From Paraburkholderia humisilvae (GTDB lineage: Bacteria > Pseudomonadota > Gammaproteobacteria > Burkholderiales > Burkholderiaceae), in the NCBI RefSeq assembly GCF_902859855.1, contig NZ_CADIKH010000011.1:156335-220334 (forward strand): 64,000 nucleotides of DNA, in the 5' to 3' direction. A model generated the notes under the pieces. It was not told where the DNA came from. It did not search any database and saw only the letters and a list, made by a program, of their open reading frames with translations. The position numbers were made by a program, and so were the translations under genes. Positions 42,890 through 50,741 of this stretch are shown one piece after another (positions within the stretch are counted from its first letter, which is position 1; every line of letters starts with the position of its first letter).

Positions 42890-43867
42890 GTGAGTGAGCG
42901 GTTTCTCGAGCATACCTGGAATGGCACGCCGATGTCCCGCGACGAATGGCTCGACGCAATGGCGTCCATAGGTCTGCAGTACAAGTTCGATTCTCCTCAC
43001 TCCGGTGCGTCAATGCACAGTGGCAGGTGCGCTGCCAAGCACGCGATCGTCAACCTCGATATCGCCTGGCAGTCGGTCGCCCCAATCCGGCATCGCGGGG
43101 ACGACGGGGATCTCTTCGTGCAAGTGATAAAGAGCGGCACGCGGTGGATCGAACAGCGCGATGGGCAGACATTCGCGTTCGGGCCCGGCGACATGGCGGT
43201 GGTCGACCCGCATGCCTGGCACAACGCGTCAGTTCGCGAGCGGACGCGCATGTCGATACTGCGCATCCCGAGGTCGGCGTTCAAGGAGCGCGGGCTGCGC
43301 GACCGCTTTCCGGCGATCTGTCGTCCTGATCCCGCGTCTTCGGATGTCTGTGCGGTACGCGACTTCGTGTTGTACCTGACGTCGCAGGCAGGCAAGGCAA
43401 GCGAAGCGACGCTCACCCGGCTGGCCGAGCAGTGCGTCGATCTGATGGATGTGCTGCTCGACGATCGCAGCGGGCCTGTGCTGGGTCGCTCGAATGTCGT
43501 TACCGTGAGACGCGCGAAACAACTGATCTCACGCCACATCGGTGACCCCGATCTAAGCGTCGAGCGCATCGCCGCCGAACTGAACATGTCGACCAGCAGC
43601 CTCACGCGCGCGTTGCATGCGAGCGGCTTGTCGGTCATGCGCTATGCGTGGTCGCTGCGCCTCGAGCACGCAGCGTATCGGCTGCGCGCTGACTCGTCGC
43701 ATGGCGCAATCAAGGCAATCGCGTACCAGTGCGGCTTTACCAGTCACGCGCACTTCAGCCGCGTGTTCAAGGCTCGCTACGACATGACGCCGCGTGAGTA
43801 CGCGGAGAGCCACAAAACGATCGATACGTTACAGGAGCCATTCGATCGGCAGAATGGAGAAGAATGA
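42890..43867 (+). CDS. AraC-family transcriptional regulator with cupin-type sensor
   Basis: A 325-residue regulator. The N-terminal domain is a cupin-like effector domain (FVQVIKSGTRWIEQRDGQTF and AFGPGDMAVVDPHAWHNASV). The C-terminal AraC domain has both helix-turn-helix units: LSVERIAAELNMSTSSLTRA and GAIKAIAYQCGFTSHAHFSR, ending VFKARYDMTPREYAES. Translation starts at GTG 42890, nine bases after GGAAGGAGA. Its 3' end overlaps the phospholipase gene by 39 bases tail to tail. Target unknown. Confidence 0.9.
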   Translation: MSERFLEHTWNGTPMSRDEWLDAMASIGLQYKFDSPHSGASMHSGRCAAKHAIVNLDIAWQSVAPIRHRGDDGDLFVQVIKSGTRWIEQRDGQTFAFGPGDMAVVDPHAWHNASVRERTRMSILRIPRSAFKERGLRDRFPAICRPDPASSDVCAVRDFVLYLTSQAGKASEATLTRLAEQCVDLMDVLLDDRSGPVLGRSNVVTVRRAKQLISRHIGDPDLSVERIAAELNMSTSSLTRALHASGLSVMRYAWSLRLEHAAYRLRADSSHGAIKAIAYQCGFTSHAHFSRVFKARYDMTPREYAESHKTIDTLQEPFDRQNGEE

Positions 43868-45415
43868 CACACTTAGTCGGCCGAACCATGTTGTGTTCGG
43901 CTCGGTGTCGTATCGGATCGTCTCGCCGCCGTACTGTCTGGTCCAGTACAACTTGTCGTGGTCGTCGAGTTTTACCTCGTAGGCCAGTTTCGGCACCAGC
44001 GTCCAGAATACGGATTCGATGCGCAGGGCGAGTTCCGGGCTGTCGATGACAAGTCCCAACTCGGTATTCAGGTTCGCGGACCGCGGATCGAGATTCAGCG
44101 AACCGACAAAGACGCGCTCGGAATCCACCGCAAATGTTTTCGCGTGAAGGCTCGAGCCCGAACTACCGTAGCTGCCCGTGCTGAAATACTTCTGGGCGGT
44201 GGCGCCCGCCGTGCCGCGCAGTTCGTATAGCTGCACGTCCCCTTGAAGCAGCGCAACGCGCCTTTTGGCGTAACCGGCATGGACCGGCGCTACATCCGTC
44301 GCTTCGAGTGAGTTGGTCAGAACCCGAACGGTGACACCGCTGCCAGCAAGCTGCGTGAGGTAGCGTGTGCCGTCTTCACCCGGCACAAAATAGGGCGAAA
44401 TAAGATCGAACTCGTGTGTCGGCCTCCCCAGCTTGGCTAGCAACTGAGGTAACACGAGCTCCTCCGGCGGGACCGTGCCCAGCGCTTTGGCCGGGTCATC
44501 GCTGACGAGGCGGGCCTTCGCCCAGTCCAGCGGCAGCGTGCCATCGACCAGGCGCCGCACGTCGGTCGTTTGCTGGAGCGATTCCACATAGGCCGTGGCG
44601 GCCGGATTGCTATGCACGGCGCGCGCAGACGCATCCAGTTCGCCGAGCTCGTCTGCACGAGCGCGCGGCAGGATCTGTCCGGCAGGGTACGCCGATGCAC
44701 TGGCCCAGTACCGGTCAAAGTCGTTTTCCACCTCTCTTGCGGCGGGGCCGATCGCTAGCACGTCGAGATCCGCGAATACCACGCCGTCATTCGCGCCGAA
44801 GTATTCGTCGCCGATGTTTCGTCCGCCGATGATCGTAGCAATGCCGTCCGCGGTGAGCGACTTGTTGTGCATGCGCCGGTTTAGTCGCGAGAAGTCCGTG
44901 ACAAAGCCGATGAATTTGGGCTTTCTCCACACAAACGGATTGAACAGGCGCACCTCGACGTTGGGATGAGCAGCCAGCGCCGCGAGAATATCGTCCATTG
45001 CCGACGGGATTCCGTGGTCGTCTAGCAGCAGCCTCACGCGCACGCCGCGACTCGCCGCTTCCTGCAGCTCCTCAAGCAGCAATGTGCCTGTGAGGTCGTT
45101 GCGCCATATGTAGTACTGGACATCCAGCGTACGTTCGGCCGTGCGCACGAGGTCGACTCGCGCCGCAAACGACTCTAACGGGTCCGCCAGTGGATCGATG
45201 CCGGTAAGCCCCGGATGGTCCGTCAGTTCGGTCTCAGTCACGTGACCAAGGCGGGTGGTCGCCACCTCTTCGGTCGTCAGCGCGGTGGATTGCGGCCGGT
45301 CCTCAAGCGGGGGAAGACCGCAGGCCGAGAGGACAGTGACGCACAGCGCGCAGACCATCGCTATGCCGGATCGGATCGCCATTCCAGACGTCAGTGAAGC
45401 GCTCAGGATTCTCAT
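43829..45415 (-). CDS. Phospholipase D/cardiolipin synthase-family lipoprotein
   Basis: A 528-residue protein with a lipoprotein signal (VTVLSAC-GLPP, Cys about 32), so it is anchored in the envelope. Two HKD motifs are complete: HNKSLTADGIATIIGGRN and HAKTFAVDSERVFVGSLNLD. The family (PLDc/cardiolipin synthase C-like) transfers or cleaves phosphatidyl groups. The start at 45415 gives a correct lipobox; the open frame extends 136 residues further upstream but reads as non-coding. It overlaps the AraC gene tail to tail. Lipid remodelling or toxin-type function cannot be distinguished. Confidence 0.88.
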   Translation of the reverse strand: MRILSASLTSGMAIRSGIAMVCALCVTVLSACGLPPLEDRPQSTALTTEEVATTRLGHVTETELTDHPGLTGIDPLADPLESFAARVDLVRTAERTLDVQYYIWRNDLTGTLLLEELQEAASRGVRVRLLLDDHGIPSAMDDILAALAAHPNVEVRLFNPFVWRKPKFIGFVTDFSRLNRRMHNKSLTADGIATIIGGRNIGDEYFGANDGVVFADLDVLAIGPAAREVENDFDRYWASASAYPAGQILPRARADELGELDASARAVHSNPAATAYVESLQQTTDVRRLVDGTLPLDWAKARLVSDDPAKALGTVPPEELVLPQLLAKLGRPTHEFDLISPYFVPGEDGTRYLTQLAGSGVTVRVLTNSLEATDVAPVHAGYAKRRVALLQGDVQLYELRGTAGATAQKYFSTGSYGSSGSSLHAKTFAVDSERVFVGSLNLDPRSANLNTELGLVIDSPELALRIESVFWTLVPKLAYEVKLDDHDKLYWTRQYGGETIRYDTEPNTTWFGRLSVSFFSILPIEWLL

Positions 45416-45604
45416 GATCGTCCCATTTGGGCAACACATCAGGACCAGTTCGGAGCGCCCGCGCGCGCCGTTCAGTTTGACCCGGAAACTATACAGGTGC
45501 CTCTCGTGTTTTAATGCACTCCTGCCGTAAACCCGGCTTTGACGGCGCCCGTGCGCGCCCCGCGCCGGCCGGTCGCCTGGTACAACTCGTTGAGGAGGAA
45601 CAGT

Positions 45605-45799
45605 ATGCGCTTGCTGCTTGCCCTGCTTCTGCCGTGGTTTCAGTTTTTCACGATCGGCCGACCGATCGCCGGCATCATCTGTCTGGTTCTGCAACTCACC
45701 ATTATTGGCTGGTTGCCTGCTGCCATCTGGTCGGTGTATGCGCTGAGCCAGTATAAGACGGACAAGAAAATTGAACGCGCGCTCGGGAGTCGCGACTGA
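45605..45799 (+). CDS. YqaE/Pmp3-family small membrane protein
   Basis: A 64-residue, two-helix protein: MRLLLALLLPWFQFFTIGRP, then IAGIICLVLQLTIIGWLPA and a Lys-rich end (SQYKTDKKIERAL). It matches the YqaE/Pmp3 family, linked to membrane potential in yeast and to stress in plants and bacteria. GAGGAGGAAC before the ATG fixes the start; the upstream frame is only open by chance. Confidence 0.78.
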   Translation: MRLLLALLLPWFQFFTIGRPIAGIICLVLQLTIIGWLPAAIWSVYALSQYKTDKKIERALGSRD

Positions 45800-45962
45800 A
45801 TACTTTCCCGACGTCCTGCGCATCGTGTGCGTGCAGTCCCGTCGTGCGTCGCCAGATCCAATCCAGCGAATTTGTCATCGACCGATCATCGGAGCGCACC
45901 ATCTGCCGCGCACACTGAAGACAGATCAGCCACTCGGCGATCATCTTCACAGGAGATTGGCC

Positions 45963-46238
45963 ATGAGCATTTCAAAACTTTCGCTGCTTGCCATCAGTGC
46001 GTCGCTATGCGCCGCATTCGTCACAGAGGCCGCGCTCGCACAAGGCAAGACGCGTGAACAGGTACAGCAGGAACTCGCGCAGGCACGTCACGACGGTATG
46101 CTTCCGATCAGCAAGACCAACTATCCGCCGACTGACGAGCAAATCGCACGCAACAAGCAACTGCACGCGATTGCTAAGCATTCGGGCGAAACCAGCCCGA
46201 GCATCGACCATCACGACGGCGCGCTCGCAGCGCGGTAG
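45963..46238 (+). CDS. DUF4148 family small exported protein
   Basis: A 91-residue exported protein. Signal peptide MSISKLSLLAISASLCAAFV... ends EAALA-Q. The mature part has TREQVQQELAQARHDGMLPI and YPPTDEQIARNKQLHAIAKH, the DUF4148 pattern of a charged helix, a short turn, then a second helix. GGAGATTGGCC precedes the ATG. Function unknown; a second, weaker family member is at 4436. Confidence 0.82.
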   Translation: MSISKLSLLAISASLCAAFVTEAALAQGKTREQVQQELAQARHDGMLPISKTNYPPTDEQIARNKQLHAIAKHSGETSPSIDHHDGALAAR

Positions 46239-46405
46239 TCGCGCCGCCGCTGGGGAGGCTTCCGTAAGCCCGGCGGCATCCGCACGGCTACGGCACATCG
46301 CGAGTCGTGCGGACCTCGCATCGCGCGCCGGATTGCCCCCGGTTTTATGGCGACCCGCGTCAGTCGGTCTAGAATGGTGGGCCTGACCGATAGACGGAAC
46401 ATGTG

Positions 46406-46909
46406 ATGAAAGATGCGTTTGAACGTCGGGCGCTGCTATTGCACCTCGGTGCGGTGCTCGATGCGATGGACAAGCTGCTCGCGTACTCAGGCGACAGAGC
46501 GGTCACGGTGCACGAGCTGGTTGCCGAGCATCGTGCCCTCGCCAGTTTGCCGTTGTTGCGGCTCGTACCGACCGAGGTGACCACGCATGGATTCGCGCAG
46601 CGCGTGAGCGCAGCGTTCGCAGTATGGCCTGCCGAACTGCTCGAAGCCGAACTGAATCACGAGCGTCTCGCGGGTGCCGTGCGCGACGCTTTGTTCGCCG
46701 CCGATGGTGACGGGTGGCGCGCGTACGTGGCGAGCCTGAAGCAGGAGGTGCCATGGTTCGGCGACGGCTTGCCGCCACGGTCAACTGAAGCCGGCGTGCT
46801 ATCGACGGCAGCGCATCGTGCCGGCAAGTCGCGTGGCAAGCAAGCCGAAGAAGCGTCACCCGGTGCAGGCGGCATCTATCCGTCCTGGCCATGGAAGCCG
46901 CAAAGCTGA
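46406..46909 (+). CDS. Conserved-looking hypothetical protein
   Basis: A protein of 167 residues, mostly helical and soluble (MKDAFERRALLLHLGAVLDA, TVHELVAEHRALASLPLLR, AVRDALFAADGDGWRAYVAS), with a Pro/Gly/Lys tail. I do not recognise a family. The MgtC gene follows after ten bases, so they probably form an operon. ATG 46406 is preferred over the GTG just upstream; the ribosome site is weak. Confidence 0.6.
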   Translation: MKDAFERRALLLHLGAVLDAMDKLLAYSGDRAVTVHELVAEHRALASLPLLRLVPTEVTTHGFAQRVSAAFAVWPAELLEAELNHERLAGAVRDALFAADGDGWRAYVASLKQEVPWFGDGLPPRSTEAGVLSTAAHRAGKSRGKQAEEASPGAGGIYPSWPWKPQS

Positions 46910-46918
46910 GCGCCCGCC

Positions 46919-47413
46919 GTGCTGCCCGATCCGATTTTCAAGGAAGCGTTGTTGCGGATGGTGATCGCGATACTGCTGGGCTGCGTCGTCGGCGTCGATC
47001 GCAACATACGCGGCAAGCCGACCGGCGTGAAAACGCTGGGCCTCGTCGCACTCGGCTCGTGCCTGGTGACGATGGCGGGTGCCGGCTTCGCGCTGCATGG
47101 CGTAGCCGCCAATGACGCAACGTCGCGCACGATTCAAGGCATCATGACCGGCATCGGTTTTCTCGGCGCCGGGGTGATCGTGCAGAACGTCGCAGCCGAC
47201 AAAATTCGCGGTCTCACGACCGCGGCCTCGATCTGGGTGACCGCCGCCCTCGGCATTGTGTGTGGCGTGGGCGCGTGGTCGGTCGCAGTGATCGCGACGG
47301 TTCTGTTTATCATGCTGCTGATTGTCGGCCGCATCGCCGAGCACGCGCTGCATCGGCATTGGCTCGCGAAGCCGAAGGAGCATCGGGATGCGATGCTCGA
47401 CAACGAAGAGTAA
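46919..47413 (+). CDS. MgtC/SapB-family membrane protein
   Basis: A 164-residue inner-membrane protein. It has the MgtC signature: LLRMVIAILLGCVVGVDRNI, then GLVALGSCLVTMAG and TGIGFLGAGVIVQN, then RGLTTAASIWVTAALGIVCG. In pathogens MgtC supports growth in low Mg and inhibits the F-type ATP synthase; other members work in metal or stress responses. Starts at GTG. Magnesium control is not visible. The hypothetical gene immediately before is likely co-transcribed. Confidence 0.9.
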   Translation: MLPDPIFKEALLRMVIAILLGCVVGVDRNIRGKPTGVKTLGLVALGSCLVTMAGAGFALHGVAANDATSRTIQGIMTGIGFLGAGVIVQNVAADKIRGLTTAASIWVTAALGIVCGVGAWSVAVIATVLFIMLLIVGRIAEHALHRHWLAKPKEHRDAMLDNEE

Positions 47414-47455
47414 GGCGGCCACCCGTCGCCACAGTGCCCGCGCTGACCCCTCACG

Positions 47456-49228
47456 TCAGCTCGCGCGATTCGCCAGCGCCACCCGCGCCTTCTCCTCCGG
47501 GCTCCCATCCACAAAGTACTTGTCGGCCCATTTCCCGTCCGGCTGCAGCACTAACCGCCGATGCTTCTGACCGCGCTGCTGCTCGTTGATCGCGATGGCC
47601 CGCGCGCGATAGTGCTCATACAGGCGCAAAAATTCCGCGAGATAGATCCCCGCGATGCGTTTGCCTCGAATCTCGAGCACATTCTCGTCGTTGAAATGCT
47701 CGGAGTTGTTGCTCATGTTTGCGGAGCCCGTGTAGACAATCGGGTTGTCGCCTTCGGCATCGATCACGAGAAACTTGTGGTGGATGATCACCGGCGCGAA
47801 GGGCGGCGCGTGCTCGCCAGGAAAGAGCTGCAGTTCCGGCGTGAAGCCTTCGGGTACCGTCGCGGGTGAGAAGAATGCAGCGTCGATCACGTCCTTCTGC
47901 TCCTTGCTGCGATGGTAGAGCTCGAGGTTCGCAAGCTCGGTGGTGTTGAGCGTCTTGCCCTCCTTTTGTGCGTCGTCGGCCGCCTGCGCGGATTTTTCGC
48001 TAATGTGATTGACGAGCCCGAACATCATCAGCCCCTTGTCTCCGGCCGCAAAGCACGCGTCCCGCAGCGGCGCGTCGGTCGGCATGAATAGGCAGAACAT
48101 CACCGAATGCTTTGCGGCCCCAATAGCTTCAACAATCGTATCGATTTGCGTACGCCGGTTGTTCGGTTCAGGCGAGAAACACACGCGGACCGTCGCGTCG
48201 CCGACCGTAATCGAATCGGACCAGCCGTCGGCGAGTTTTGCGGTCTCGGCAATCGTCGGATTCTTCGCGAGGCTCGCGGCCCGGTCGCTATATAACCGGG
48301 CGAGCGCCGCCGATTCGAACAGGTGCAGCACGTTCGCCTGCTCGGTGAGACCCTCGGTCGTGAAGTTTGCCGAACCGGTCAGCAGTTGTGCGGGACGCGT
48401 CTGGCCGTTGCCGTCGTCGGCAACGATGAATTTGTCGTGCATGATGTGCGTCCGGTCGCGTGGCGAGAGCATCGTGAGGCCTTCCAGCGCATTGACGGCC
48501 GGCTGGTTCGGCGACGGCAACGTCTTGCCCTTTTCGCGTACCTGGTGCGCATCGTAGACCAGCGCGAGGGCTGCTTTGCCATGTGCTTTGCCGAACGCCA
48601 CGAAGGCTGGCAGCGCCCACAGCGTATCGGTCAGGTGGTACACCGCGGCGGCGGCGTGTTGCGCGTCCGCGAATATCGTCTTGAACGTATCCTCGATGTC
48701 ATTCGCAAGCCACGTTCTGAGCCTCAGCGCCTGTTGCGGCGATGGCGCTTCATTCTGTCGCAGATGCAGCGCGTCGACCATCCGCGTGAACGCCTGCGAA
48801 CTGACCACCGCACGGTTGAACCAGCTGCCGACGCCGTGCTCGATATGGGCCGGCAATGTGATGCGGCATACGCCGGCTTCGCTTTCCAGCACTTGCGGTG
48901 ACGCAGGCGTGCCGGTGACCGGATATACCTGATACTCGAAATGCTGCTGCCGGTCCGGTGGATCGATCCGTGCATCCCACCACATGAACTTCTGGATCGG
49001 CGCGACATTGGTCGGTGCATCGCGCTGCGTGTCAGGTACCGGGCCGTCGAACGTGATGCGGTTCGGCAGCCAGCTGCTCGATTCATGTGTGTTGCCGGTA
49101 GCGTCGAAAAAACCGGGCGTCCGCTTGATCGCGAAGCCGAGAAAATCATTCCGGCCTTTTCCTTGCGTCCAGTCAAATGCCAGCAACACCAGCGTGGGGG
49201 ACAGATAAGCGCGCACGACGACAGCCAT
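47456..49228 (-). CDS. Large phospholipase D-like protein with two HKD motifs
   Basis: A 590-residue protein, different from the lipoprotein at 43829. It lacks a signal peptide. The first 200 residues (LVLLAFDWTQGKGRNDFLGF) form an unrecognised N-terminal domain with beta character. Then come two PLD domains: MHDKFIVADDGNGQTRP with LLTGSANFTTEG, and HHKFLVIDAEGDNP with VYTGSANMSNNSEHFNDEN. Both HxKxxxxD motifs are intact. The architecture resembles PLD-like effectors and nucleases rather than cardiolipin synthase. No secretion-system marker or immunity gene is adjacent. Lipid, nucleic-acid or toxin activity remains open. Confidence 0.82.
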   Translation of the reverse strand: MAVVVRAYLSPTLVLLAFDWTQGKGRNDFLGFAIKRTPGFFDATGNTHESSSWLPNRITFDGPVPDTQRDAPTNVAPIQKFMWWDARIDPPDRQQHFEYQVYPVTGTPASPQVLESEAGVCRITLPAHIEHGVGSWFNRAVVSSQAFTRMVDALHLRQNEAPSPQQALRLRTWLANDIEDTFKTIFADAQHAAAAVYHLTDTLWALPAFVAFGKAHGKAALALVYDAHQVREKGKTLPSPNQPAVNALEGLTMLSPRDRTHIMHDKFIVADDGNGQTRPAQLLTGSANFTTEGLTEQANVLHLFESAALARLYSDRAASLAKNPTIAETAKLADGWSDSITVGDATVRVCFSPEPNNRRTQIDTIVEAIGAAKHSVMFCLFMPTDAPLRDACFAAGDKGLMMFGLVNHISEKSAQAADDAQKEGKTLNTTELANLELYHRSKEQKDVIDAAFFSPATVPEGFTPELQLFPGEHAPPFAPVIIHHKFLVIDAEGDNPIVYTGSANMSNNSEHFNDENVLEIRGKRIAGIYLAEFLRLYEHYRARAIAINEQQRGQKHRRLVLQPDGKWADKYFVDGSPEEKARVALANRAS

Positions 49229-49389
49229 GAGAGGCCTCCTCGACCGTTAAGTCCGAAAAGGCCAGTCTGGCTAACGCGAAACGTGAATAGATGAAATTTG
49301 TATGGCGTTTTCGAGTCAGTCCGACGACGCGATGCTTGCTGTGCGTGCGCAAAGGGCTTTCAGTGGCGAACGTCGAACTGGACCGTGCA

Positions 49390-50436
49390 CTACAATCGAC
49401 CCGACGGCCGCCCTCTGCGCCGGAATACCCACCAGCCCGCGAGCGCGGTCAGCCCGACGACGGTCAGCACCATCACCCAGAAGCCGTGATGATTCTCCGC
49501 GAGCGGAATGCCACCGACGTTCATCCCGAACAGACCGGCGACGATGTTGATCGGCAGCGCGAGGACGGTGACCAGCGTCAGTGTGAACAGGGTGCGGTTG
49601 GTTTGCTCGTCGAGGCGCGCGGCAATTTCTTCCTGCAGAAGCTTGATACGTTCGGCAAGACCCGATAGATCGCCGAGCACGAGTGAAAACTCTTCGGTCG
49701 AATCGCGCAAATGCTGAACGTCCTGTTCCGCAAGCCAAGTGGGCGGACGCACGAGCAGCCGGAAGATCGAGCCCGGTTCCGGTGCAAGCACGCGTTGCAG
49801 CCGCACGAGCACGCGCCGCATTGCGCCGAGATCGCGGCGGCTTTCCACCGCCTGCTTCGACAGGAACTGGTCTTCGATCCGGTCGACCTCGATGCTGCTA
49901 CTGCGCACGATCTGCACAAGCAGGTCGGCCTGATCGCGCATCAGGTGAATCAGCAGTTGCGCGGGCGTGCTGAAAATTTCGCCGTCGCGCACCGCGGCGC
50001 GCAAGCGGTCGATCGAGCGCAACTGCTTGAGGCGCGCGGTGACCATGATGTTCTTGTGGGTGTAGACCCAGAGTGTGGCGATATCCGCCGGCGTTTTCTC
50101 GAAGTCGAAGATGACGTCGTTGACCACTGCAAGCAGTGCGCCATGCTGGTGCTCGATGCGTGTCGAGTGCGAGCCTTCGCGCAGTGCTTCGAAATAGCCG
50201 TCCGGCAGGTTCAGCTTCGAGCGCATCCAGCGTTCGCTGGCGACGTGAGCGAGATTGAAATGCAGCCAAAGAAATTCGCCGTCGACGCGATCCCGATTCG
50301 CTTGATGTTCGGCAAGCCAGGTTTCGACGGAATCGGAGTCAATGGGTGCGCCGGGCTGACCGGACACGAACCGGAAGCTGCAAACCAGACCCGAGGGGTC
50401 AGCTCCGTAAGTAGAAGGCGCCAGGTTCAGTTTCAT
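49390..50436 (-). CDS. CorA/ZntB-family metal cation transporter
   Basis: A 348-residue inner-membrane transporter. The large N-terminal cytoplasmic domain (VDGEFLWLHFNLAHVASERW) is followed by a long helix and two membrane spans, with the signature GMNVGGIPLAENHHGFW between. The sequence resembles ZntB, a zinc transporter; GMN is the CorA selectivity motif, so the metal cannot be named. The start at 50436 is before MKLNLAPSTYG. It is divergent from the kinase of the chemosensory-like cluster. Confidence 0.88.
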   Translation of the reverse strand: MKLNLAPSTYGADPSGLVCSFRFVSGQPGAPIDSDSVETWLAEHQANRDRVDGEFLWLHFNLAHVASERWMRSKLNLPDGYFEALREGSHSTRIEHQHGALLAVVNDVIFDFEKTPADIATLWVYTHKNIMVTARLKQLRSIDRLRAAVRDGEIFSTPAQLLIHLMRDQADLLVQIVRSSSIEVDRIEDQFLSKQAVESRRDLGAMRRVLVRLQRVLAPEPGSIFRLLVRPPTWLAEQDVQHLRDSTEEFSLVLGDLSGLAERIKLLQEEIAARLDEQTNRTLFTLTLVTVLALPINIVAGLFGMNVGGIPLAENHHGFWVMVLTVVGLTALAGWWVFRRRGRPSGRL

Positions 50437-50741
50437 AGGCCGTGGAAAAAGAAAACTGACGGACTGAGCGGGAACGGGATCAAATCCGGAGAACCGTGTT
50501 CGGTTACGGCGCATATTTTGACACATTCATTTCACTATCTGCGCGCGGCCCGTATTTATGCGGGATTTTAATGCCCCGCACGCCGTGCGGCCGCGACCGA
50601 TATTGTGATGATTCATCGTTCAGTCACATTCATGCCCAACAATCGACGCCGCCCGACAATCGGGCCGTTGACACAAGGCGACCAAGCCGCTGCCACGATG
50701 GCGGGGAGAGATACGCCGGCCAGACCTCGGGGAATCGCAAC
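50437..50741. other. 305-base intergenic region, divergent promoters
   Basis: It separates the CorA-type gene (minus strand) from the chemosensory-like cluster (plus strand). I see small dyads (CCCGACAATCGGG near 50651) but no clear regulatory site. The cluster promoter must lie here, as no gene precedes it on that strand. Confidence 0.4.
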
